Assembly (NCBI GenBank): GCA_021815005.1
Contig: JAKAHL010000113.1
Coordinates: forward strand, 1-6,641
Direction: 5' to 3'
DNA: 6,641 bases
Source: Chloroflexota bacterium
Lineage (GTDB): Bacteria; Chloroflexota; Limnocylindria; Limnocylindrales; CSP1-4
Shown: positions 1 to 5,911 of the stretch, one piece after another
Position numbering within the stretch: position 1 is the stretch's first letter
Layout: each line of letters begins with the position of its first letter
Translations under genes and position numbers: made by a program
Notes under the pieces: model-generated
Seen by the model: only the letters and a program-made list of their open reading frames with translations
Databases searched by the model: none
Told to the model about the DNA's origin: nothing

Positions 1-396
1 GGCAGCCGTATGGCGGACCGCTTCGATCACCTCGGCCTGGCGATCCTCGCCTCGCTGGGCGCCTCGGTCGCGCTCGTCGGCGCGGTGCTCGCGCCGTCGC
101 TGGCCGCGTCGGTCCTGCTGTTCGCGGTGGTGGGCTTCGCGGCGGGCCCAATCTACCCGCTGATCGTGGCGATCGCCGGCGAGCGTTTCCCGGGCCGGGC
201 GTCGGCGGTGGCCGGCGTGATGGTCGCCGCGTCGGTGGTGGGCTCGGTGGTGTACCCGCCGCTGATGGGTGTGATGTCGGTGACCGTTGGCCTGCCGACG
301 GCGATGGCCGGGACCGCGGTCGTGGCGGTCGCCTGCGCGGGCGCCCTCGCGATCGTGGCGCGGATGCCGGCGGAGCGGGCCGCCGTGGCGAGCTGA
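1..396 (+). CDS. MFS transporter, C-terminal part (5' end outside window)
   Basis: C-terminal third of a major facilitator superfamily permease, an inner-membrane secondary transporter. The reading frame is open from base 1 and begins with GSRMADRFDHLG, which resembles the MFS 'G-x-x-x-D-R-x-G' loop motif of the second half (loop 8-9). The ATG at position 10 is therefore an internal Met and the gene starts upstream of the window. About four hydrophobic segments follow (roughly residues 8-28, 32-52, 64-90 and 95-118 counted from that Met), matching TM9-TM12, with a GERFPGRASA loop between the second and third. A short tail ends in a TGA at 394-396. The next gene's Shine-Dalgarno overlaps this stop, so the two are almost certainly cotranscribed. 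The substrate cannot be read from the sequence; its partner suggests an amino acid or diamino acid, which is inference only. Confidence 0.8.
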   Translation, partial: GSRMADRFDHLGLAILASLGASVALVGAVLAPSLAASVLLFAVVGFAAGPIYPLIVAIAGERFPGRASAVAGVMVAASVVGSVVYPPLMGVMSVTVGLPTAMAGTAVVAVACAGALAIVARMPAERAAVAS

Positions 397-408
397 GGAG
401 GAGCCGAC

Positions 409-1509
409 ATGGCGGACGACCGGATCGACCTGGGGTCGGGCCCGCGCGACTGGCAGCCCAACCCGCGCGACCGCTCCTGGTCGTGCGCGCCCGCGGCAGC
501 CGACGTGGTGGCGTTCCACCGCTCGCTCGAGGGCTACGAGCCGACGCCGCTCGTGGAGCTCCCGGAGGTTGCCGCTCGCCTGCGTGTCGGCCGCGTCTTC
601 GCCAAGGACGAGACGAGCCGGCTGGGCCTGCCCGCGTTCAAGGCGCTGGGCGCGTCGTGGGCCGTCCACCGCGCTCTCGAGGCGGGGCTCGGCGGCGCGG
701 CGCCGGTCACGTTCGCCACCGCCACCGACGGCAACCACGGGCGCGCGGTGGCGAGGTTCGCCCGCCTGCTGGGGCACCGCGCCCGCGTGTTCGTCCCGGC
801 CGGGGTTTCCGCCCGGGCGATCGCCGCCATCGAGGCGGAGGGCGCGCCGGTGACCGACGTGGGCGGCTCCTACGACGACGCCGTCGCGGCCGCGGCCGCC
901 GCCGCCGAGGCCACGGGCGCGGTGCTCCTGCAGGACACCGCCTGGCCCGGCTACGAGCAGGTCCCGCGCTGGATCGTGGAGGGGTACGCCACCCTGTTCG
1001 CCGAGGCGGACGACCAGCTGGCGGCGCGCGGGATCGCAGGGCCGGACCTGCTCTTGGTGCCGGTGGGCGTGGGCTCCCTGGCGCAGGCCGCGGTCACCCA
1101 TGCCCGGAGCCGGCCTGACCCCGCCCGCACCGCGGTGGTGAGCGTGGAGCCTGCCGCCGCCGCCTGCGTGCTGGCGAGCCTGCGCGCTGGAGAGGCCGTC
1201 ACGGTCCCCACCCGGGTAACGACGATGGCGGGGCTCAACTGCGGGACCCCGTCGAGCCTCGCCTGGCCGGTGCTCCGGGCGGGTCTCGACGCGGCGGTGG
1301 CCGTGGGCGACGACGAGGCCGCCGCCGCCGCGCCGATCCTCCGCGCGGGCGGGGTGGACGCTGGGCCGTGCGGCTGCGCGTCGCTGGCGGGCGCGACGGC
1401 CGCGCTGACGGGCGACGGCGCGACGGCGCGGCGGGCGACGCTGGGGCTGGGCGAGGACGCCGTCGTGCTGCTGGTGGTGACCGAGGGGGCGGCCGCGAAC
1501 CCTGGCTGA
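409..1509 (+). CDS. dpaL: Diaminopropionate ammonia-lyase-like PLP enzyme
   Basis: Fold-type II PLP-dependent lyase, 366 aa, closest by eye to diaminopropionate ammonia-lyase (E. coli YgeX/DpaL, about 400 aa). That family converts 2,3-diaminopropionate to pyruvate and ammonia in the cytoplasm. Visible features are an N-terminal FHRSLEGYEPTPL segment (36-48), the PLP lysine K78 in GLPAFKALGAS, and TDGNHGR with D107. QDTAWPGYEQVPRWI contains D176, and a phosphate-binding loop VGVGSL lies at about 219-224. The D107-D176 spacing of 69 matches that of the two catalytic Asp residues of the E. coli enzyme (D120/D189 as I recall them). The protein is shorter because an insertion after the PLP lysine is missing. 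The ATG at 409 is preceded by GAGGAGGAG (395-403), which overlaps the stop of the MFS gene. Related threonine dehydratase-like enzymes are the main alternative, but the 'AFK..GAS' and 'QDTAW.GY' motifs favour DpaL. Confidence 0.8.
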   Translation: MADDRIDLGSGPRDWQPNPRDRSWSCAPAAADVVAFHRSLEGYEPTPLVELPEVAARLRVGRVFAKDETSRLGLPAFKALGASWAVHRALEAGLGGAAPVTFATATDGNHGRAVARFARLLGHRARVFVPAGVSARAIAAIEAEGAPVTDVGGSYDDAVAAAAAAAEATGAVLLQDTAWPGYEQVPRWIVEGYATLFAEADDQLAARGIAGPDLLLVPVGVGSLAQAAVTHARSRPDPARTAVVSVEPAAAACVLASLRAGEAVTVPTRVTTMAGLNCGTPSSLAWPVLRAGLDAAVAVGDDEAAAAAPILRAGGVDAGPCGCASLAGATAALTGDGATARRATLGLGEDAVVLLVVTEGAAANPG

Positions 1510-1513
1510 CCGT

Positions 1514-2530
1514 CTAGCGCTTCGCCTTCTTGTGGCCCTTCGTCTTGCCCCGCTTGCGGGGTTCGTCCGCCGGGTCCCCGTCCGGCGCCGGGCCGTCATC
1601 CGCGACCGGCGCGTCCTCGCCACCCGGGCCCTCGGCGATGAGATCCGCGCGCGCCCGCTCCAGGGCGGCCCTCGCCTCGGCGCTGACCTTGGGATAGCGC
1701 GGGTTGATCTCGACCAGCGCATGCGCGATGGCGCCGGCGGCCACGAGCCGCGCGAACGGCTTGTCGTCGGCCGGGACCACGTACCACGGCGCCCAGTCGG
1801 TGCTCGTGTTCGTGAGCATGTCCGCGAACGCCCGCTGGTAGTCGTCCCAGCGGGCGCGCTCGGCTGCGTCCGCCGCGCAGAACTTCCAGTTCTTCTGCGG
1901 CTCGTCGATGCGGTCGAGGAACCGCCGCCGCTGCTCCTCCCTGGACACGTTGAGGAACAGCTTGACGATCTTGAAGCCCTGGTCGGCGAGGTAGTGCTCC
2001 CAGTCGTTGATCTCGCGGTAGCGACGGCGCCAGATTCCGCCCCGCTTGGAGGCCGGCGGGAGCTTCTCGGCCGCGAGGAGCTCGGGGTGGACGCGGACGA
2101 CCAGGACCTCCTCGTAGTACGAGCGGTTGAAGATGCCGATCGAGCCGCGGCTGGGCAGGCGGCGCGCGTACCGCCACAGGTAGTCATGGTCCTGTTCCTC
2201 GGCCGACGGCGTCTTGAAGCTCGAGACCTCAACGCCCTGCGGGTTCACGCCGCTCATCACGTGGCGGATGGTCCCGTCCTTGCCGGCGGCGTCGATCGCC
2301 TGGATCAGCACCAGCACGCCGTACGTGTCCTGGGCGGCCAGGCGCTCTTGGTACTCGGCGAGCAGGCTGACGTCGCGTTCGAGCAGGTCGCGGGCCTGCC
2401 GCGCGCCGGTCTTGCCGAACGCCCCCGGCGCATCCGTGGGGAAGTCCCTGGCGAGGCGCACCTTGCGGCCGGGCTCCACCCGGTACGGGGCGATGAGCTC
2501 GGCGATCCGCTTGGGCCGCAGGTCAGCCAT
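1514..2530 (-). CDS. ppk2: PPK2-family polyphosphate:nucleotide phosphotransferase
   Basis: Cytoplasmic kinase that transfers phosphate from inorganic polyphosphate to nucleoside mono- or diphosphates. The 338-aa protein has a Walker A-like loop QAIDAAGKDGT (77-87), then SGVNPQGVEVSSFK (93-106). A Walker B region follows as GIFNRSYYEEVLVVRVHPE (132-150), and the lid region contains DEPQKNWKF (209-217). These read like the PPK2 subgroup that phosphorylates AMP and ADP (class III-like); the class call is by resemblance only. The catalytic core ends near residue 285. The remaining tail is unusual: acidic at about 304-323 (EDAPVADDGPAPDGDPADE), then strongly basic at 325-338 (RKRGKTKGHKKAKR). The ATG at 2528-2530 has AGGAG seven bases upstream (2538-2542). 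The gene converges on dpaL with 4 bp between stops. The 134 bp between its start and the gltS remnant hold only this RBS and a 14-bp palindrome. Confidence 0.93.
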   Translation of the reverse strand: MADLRPKRIAELIAPYRVEPGRKVRLARDFPTDAPGAFGKTGARQARDLLERDVSLLAEYQERLAAQDTYGVLVLIQAIDAAGKDGTIRHVMSGVNPQGVEVSSFKTPSAEEQDHDYLWRYARRLPSRGSIGIFNRSYYEEVLVVRVHPELLAAEKLPPASKRGGIWRRRYREINDWEHYLADQGFKIVKLFLNVSREEQRRRFLDRIDEPQKNWKFCAADAAERARWDDYQRAFADMLTNTSTDWAPWYVVPADDKPFARLVAAGAIAHALVEINPRYPKVSAEARAALERARADLIAEGPGGEDAPVADDGPAPDGDPADEPRKRGKTKGHKKAKR

Positions 2531-2664
2531 GGACGGTCTCCTCTTCTCGCGACGCGCCTCGGCCGTCGCGCGGTCGCGGCCATCATCACCTGCCGGTGCC
2601 GGCGGCGCCAGCCTGCAGGTGTGTCGGCCGCCTCAGGCGCTGGGCGACCTGCGTGCGAGTCGGG

Positions 2665-3513
2665 CGCCCCCAGCAGCACCGCGACCGTGGCCACGGTGGA
2701 CACCACCGGCATCACGGGGCGCCGAGGTAGTGGGTGAACGGAACGGCCATCGCGGTGATGAACCCGCCGCCGACGAACGGCTCGAACAGCAGCTGCTTGT
2801 AGCCGAACGACTCTGACGCCCCGGTCGCCTTCCGCGGATCGGCCATGTCGATGAGCATGAACCCGGTGGCGATCGTGCCCTGCGACTGGCCGACGTCGCC
2901 GATCGCGTTCTCGAACCAGCGCACCCGGAAGAGCCGCGGCGCGATCACAAGGACGCCGAGCACGCTCCAAGCGATGGCGGCTGCGGAGAGGATGACGATC
3001 GGCGCCAGGTTCGAGCCGATCGCGGCCAGCGACATCGTGCCGATGGCCGTCAGGATCAGCGCGTCCAGGGCAACCCCGGGCGCCTCGTTGACGCGGCGTC
3101 GGTCGATCAGCCTGGCCAGGCCCATCCTGGTCGTCGCGAGCTGGACGAGCATCCCCCGATGATGGTCATCGGGAACGGCGGCATCTCCGACATCAGGCGG
3201 ACCTGGCCGGTGACCAGGTTCTCGAGTCCACGCAGGCCCTCTCGAGCAGCCAGCCGGCGAAGATCGAGAGGCCGATGAACATGACCGCAGCGGTGAGCGG
3301 GCCGAGGGTCGCGTCGGGGGCGCCCTCCTTCGGCTCCTGCCTCGTCTCGTAGTCGGCGTCCCGGTCGATGTCGCGGTCGTCGGCCCGGGTGATCTGCTCC
3401 TGGCGGGCGATCGAGAACCGGTGCGACGCCACGGCCCAGCGGACCGGCATCGAGCCCACGACCGCGCCGGACACGAGGCCCACCGTCGCGAGGCCGAGCG
3501 CGACGTCCGTGAG
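2665..3513 (-). pseudogene. gltS: Sodium/glutamate symporter GltS remnant: 5'-truncated with three frameshifts
   Basis: Membrane symporter of the GltS (ESS) family, which imports glutamate with sodium. Three frames give one collinear protein. Segment 3513-3236 reads LTDVALGLATVGLVSGAVVG and ends in FAGWLLERA. After restoring one base near 3235-3238 it continues LRGLENLVTGQVRLMSEMP to IIGG. A second missing base in the five-C run 3153-3157 joins MLVQLATTRMGLARL. The conserved block DVGQSQGTIATGF and GYKQLLFEPFVGGG follows, ending in THYLGAP and a stop at 2712. A third missing base in the G run 2716-2719 would extend this into a hydrophobic last helix (VMPVVSTVATVAVLLGA, to about 2665). The natural 3' end is unclear; a further shift would reach a stop near 2586. 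The 5' end is also lost: the DVALGLATVG segment lies at roughly residue 155 in E. coli GltS, so about 150 residues including the first helices are missing. Homology breaks off at about 3511, where the maturase-like gene begins on the other strand. Confidence 0.8.
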
Positions 3514-3516
3514 GTG
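3505..3516. other. Head-to-head breakpoint joining two 5'-truncated genes
   Basis: To the left, minus-strand codons up to 3511-3513 still read as GltS (LTDVALGLATVG). To the right, plus-strand codons from about 3511 (EVMLYPGSRFRM) already read as a sulfatase-maturase-like protein just after the position of its CxxxCxxC motif. No promoter, RBS or start codon for either gene survives between them. The exact point is uncertain by a few bases. A 6-bp inverted repeat (GTCGCG at 3485-3490, CGCGAC at 3499-3504) lies nearby but inside gltS coding sequence. A deletion, another rearrangement or an assembly join would all look like this. Confidence 0.65.
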
Positions 3517-4696
3517 ATGCTCTACCCCGGCAGCCGCTTCCGGATGGCGGACGACCTGCCCGAGGCCTACGTCCGCCAGGTCATCGACGCGCAGCGCGGC
3601 CCGTACGTGAACATCGCCTGGCAGGGCGGCGAGCCCACCCTGATGGGGATCGACTTCTTCGGCCGGCAGTGGAGCTAGTCGAGCGCCACTGCCGGCCGGG
3701 GATGGAGGTCGAGTACACGATCCAGACCAACGGCACGCTCATCGACGACGAGTTCGCCGCGTTCTTCGCGGAGCACCGGTTCCTCGTCGGGGTCAGCGTG
3801 GACGGGCCGCCGGCGCTGCACGACCGCTACCGGGTGGACCGGGGCGGCGCGCCGACGTCGGAGCGCGTCCTTCGCGGGCTCGAGCGCCTCCGCGCCCACG
3901 GCGTCGAGTTCAACACGCTGACGGCGCTCCACGCGGCGAACGCCGACCACCCGTTGGAGGTCTACCGCTACCTCCGCGACGACCTCGGCTCGCGGTTCCT
4001 CCAGCTCATCCTGGTCATCGAGCGTCTGCCCGCGCCCCGGATCGACGTCCCGCTGGCCGACCTGGGCCTAGCGCCGGGGCTCGCGCGCGAGGCGCCGTGG
4101 CGGTCGTGGCGGGACCGCCCGCTCTGCCGCCAGGAAGGTCGCCTGGTCACCGACCGCTCGATCACCCCGGACCAGTACGGCGCGTTCCTGGTCGCGGTGT
4201 TCGACGAGTGGGTTCGGCGCGACATCGGCGAGGTGTTCGTCCGGCTGTTCGACGTCACGCTGGCCAACCTCGTGGGCGCGAGCCGCCGTCGCTGTGCATC
4301 CACGCCGAGACGTGCGGCACCGCGCTCGCGCTGGAGCACAACGGCGACCTCTACAGTTGCAACCACTTCGTCGAGGAGGGGTATCGGCTGGGCAACATCA
4401 CCGAGACGCCGATGGCAGAGCTCGTGGCATCGGACGCCCAGCGTGCGTTCGGGCTGGCGAAGCGCGACACGCTGCCGGCCTATTGCCGCACCTGCGACGT
4501 ACGGTGGGCCTGCCACGGCGGCCGCCCCAGGGACCGGTTCGTCGACACGCCCGACGGGGAGCCGGGCCTGATCTACCTGTGCGCCGGCTGCCAGGCGTTC
4601 TTCCGCCACGCGACGGGACCCATGCAGGCGATTGCGGCGCTGCTGCGGCAGGGTCGGGCGCCTGCCGAGCCGATGGGGGCGGCCCGCGAGGTCTGA
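3511..4696 (+). pseudogene. Anaerobic sulfatase-maturase-like radical SAM/SPASM protein remnant: 5'-truncated with two frameshifts
   Basis: Remnant of a radical SAM protein of the anSME type; this family converts an active-site Cys or Ser of sulfatases to formylglycine. It begins at EVMLYPGSRFRMADDLPE, immediately after where the CxxxCxxC iron-sulfur motif should be, so that motif and any start codon are absent. It continues through AWQGGEPTLMGIDFF. A missing base near 3661-3668 shifts to ELVERHCRPGMEVEYTIQTNGT, LVGVSVDGP and AANADHPLEVYRY, then VFDEWVRRDIGEVFVRLFDV. A second missing base in the G run 4274-4276 joins PPSLCIHAETCGTALALEHN, LYSCNHFVE, YCRTCDVRWACHGG and DGEPGLIYLCAG, with stop 4694-4696. 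The SPASM cysteines are present except one: the expected CHGGC reads CHGGR (Arg codon 4523-4525). About 395 residues are recoverable, so only some 30-50 are missing from the N-terminus. No sulfatase gene lies in the window. As it stands it cannot encode an active enzyme. Confidence 0.85.
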
Positions 4697-4713
4697 CCGG
4701 CCGGTCGGCCGGT
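4696..4713. terminator. Putative bidirectional terminator hairpin between convergent genes
   Basis: Perfect 7-bp GC-rich stem, ACCGGCC (4696-4702) and GGCCGGT (4707-4713), with the tetraloop GGTC. An alternative pairing, GACCGGC (4695-4701) with GCCGGTC (4714-4720), is also possible. It occupies the 25 bp between the stop of the maturase remnant and the stop of acr3 on the opposite strand. There is no U-tract, which is common in high-GC actinobacteria, so the terminator role is inferred from position and stem. Confidence 0.5.
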
Positions 4714-4721
4714 GCCGGTCC

Positions 4722-5807
4722 CTAGGCCGCCGCGTCGATGACCCTCAGCTCGCGCGGGTAGTAGCGCCGCCCCAGCCGGAACGCGACGTTGACCAGGGCG
4801 ATCATGACCGGCACTTCGACCAGCGGGCCGATGACCGCCGCGAACGCCGCGCCGCTCGAGATCCCGAACGTCGCCACCGCCACCGCGATCGCCAGCTCGA
4901 AGTTGTTGGACGCCGCGGTGAACGACAGCGACACCGTCTGGGCATAGGTCGCCTTCGCTCGCACGCTCATCGCGAACGTGACGAGGAACATCACGACGAA
5001 GTAGATGAGCAGCGGGACCGCGATCCGCACGACGTCCAGCGGCAGGGCCACGATGTTCTCGGCCTTGAGGCTGAACATCACGACGATGGTGAACAGCAGC
5101 GCGACGAGCGTGACGGGGCTGATCCGGGGCACGAACACGCGCTCGTACCAGTCGCGGCCGCGGCGGCGGATCAGCACGCGCCGCGTCAGGAAGCCCGCGA
5201 TGAACGGGATGCCGAGGTAGATGAACACGCTCTGCGCGATCTGCGGGATCGTGATCTCCACGACCGTGCCCTGGAGCCCGAACCAGGTCGGCAGGACGGT
5301 GATGAACACGTAGGCGAAGACCGAGTAGAACAGCACCTGGAAGATCGAGTTGAAGGCCACCAGCCCGGCGCAGTACTCGGGGTCGCCGCGGGCGAGGTCG
5401 TTCCAGACGATGACCATGGCGATGCAGCGCGCGAGTCCGATGAGGATGAGCCCGGCCATGTACTCCGGGTAGTCGCGCAGGAAGACGACCGCCAGGGCGA
5501 ACATCAGGAGCGGGCCGATCACCCAGTTCTGCACCAGCGACAGGGCCAGCACCTTCACGTCGCGGAAGACCCGCCCGATCTCCTCGTAGCGGACCTTGGC
5601 GAGGGGCGGATACATCATCAGGATCAGCCCGATCGCGATCGGCACCGATGTCGTGCCCACGGACAGCCGGTCGAGGAGCGGGGCCACTCCGGGTACCAGG
5701 ACCCCGAGCAGGATGCCGCCGGCCATCGCCGCGAAGATCCAGACCGTGAGGTAGCGGTCGAGCAGCCTGAGGCGGCGGGTCGGGGCGGCGGACGCGGTGG
5801 GGGGCAT
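4722..5807 (-). CDS. acr3: ACR3-family arsenite efflux permease
   Basis: Inner-membrane arsenite exporter of the ACR3 (BART superfamily) type, 361 aa, the usual length for bacterial ACR3. It has about ten hydrophobic segments, and an N-terminus [21 protein letters not shown] typical of the family. The essential cysteine C128 lies in [16 protein letters not shown]. The conserved [14 protein letters not shown] has E304, and the end motif is [17 protein letters not shown]. These correspond to Cys129 and Glu305 described for characterised ACR3 proteins (numbers from memory). I chose the ATG at 5805-5807 because it gives the family N-terminus; the frame stays open further upstream through arsC only because stops are rare in this DNA. 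The RBS is weak (CGAGG about seven bases upstream). It is the second gene of the ars operon, 104 bp after arsC on the same strand, and exports the arsenite made by ArsC. Confidence 0.95.
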   Translation of the reverse strand: MPPTASAAPTRRLRLLDRYLTVWIFAAMAGGILLGVLVPGVAPLLDRLSVGTTSVPIAIGLILMMYPPLAKVRYEEIGRVFRDVKVLALSLVQNWVIGPLLMFALAVVFLRDYPEYMAGLILIGLARCIAMVIVWNDLARGDPEYCAGLVAFNSIFQVLFYSVFAYVFITVLPTWFGLQGTVVEITIPQIAQSVFIYLGIPFIAGFLTRRVLIRRRGRDWYERVFVPRISPVTLVALLFTIVVMFSLKAENIVALPLDVVRIAVPLLIYFVVMFLVTFAMSVRAKATYAQTVSLSFTAASNNFELAIAVAVATFGISSGAAFAAVIGPLVEVPVMIALVNVAFRLGRRYYPRELRVIDAAA

Positions 5808-5829
5808 CGGGAACCTCGTGCTGGCACGC

Positions 5830-5845
5830 TTCAGTGCGCGCTGAA
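5830..5845. promoter_or_regulatory. Candidate operator dyad upstream of acr3
   Basis: Imperfect 16-bp palindrome TTCAGTGCGCGCTGAA, with half-sites TTCAG and CTGAA separated by six bases; 14 of 16 positions are self-complementary. It lies 22-38 bases upstream of the acr3 ATG. Immediately upstream on the minus strand is TACGAT (5847-5852), a plausible -10 element, so the dyad would cover the start of transcription as a repressor site does. No convincing -35 is visible at 17-18 bp. A second imperfect dyad, GGTCCGCT-G-AGCGGGCC, lies at 5862-5878. The binding protein is unknown; an ArsR-type repressor or the neighbouring MerR-type regulator are candidates. Confidence 0.4.
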
Positions 5846-5892
5846 CATCGTATGGGCATGCGGTCCGCTGAGCGGGCCGGGCGTCGTGAAAG

Positions 5893-5910
5893 CCGGGCCT
5901 ATCGGCCCGG
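5893..5910 (-). terminator. Hairpin directly after arsC (terminator or attenuator)
   Basis: Perfect 7-bp stem, CCGGGCC (5893-5899) and GGCCCGG (5904-5910), with a 4-base loop. On the minus strand it begins one base after the arsC stop codon (5912-5914) and is followed by CTTTC, a short T-tract. It could terminate or reduce transcription between arsC and acr3, or protect the arsC mRNA end. The promoter-like sequences downstream of it suggest that acr3 may be partly transcribed on its own. Confidence 0.5.
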
Positions 5911-5911
5911 A

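Noticed and set aside
2684..2697. Perfect 14-bp palindrome ACCGTGGCCACGGT
   Set aside because: It falls in the likely last helix of the gltS remnant, has no loop suited to a terminator and no promoter nearby. I treat it as chance in GC-rich sequence.
1532..2737. 401-codon open frame on the plus strand opposite ppk2
   Set aside because: It is antisense to a clearly conserved PPK2, has an Arg/Val/Leu-rich composition with no recognisable domain, and arises because stops are rare in GC-rich DNA.
3421..3678. Apparent plus-strand start at 3421 for the maturase-like gene
   Set aside because: Residues encoded before about 3511 are antisense to gltS, Arg/His-rich, and unrelated to radical SAM proteins. 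They contain no CxxxCxxC motif.
2665..4696. Phase variation or programmed frameshifting as the cause of the five frame changes
   Set aside because: The runs are only 3-5 bases, no slippery heptamer is evident, and both genes also lack their 5' ends, so switching could not restore function.
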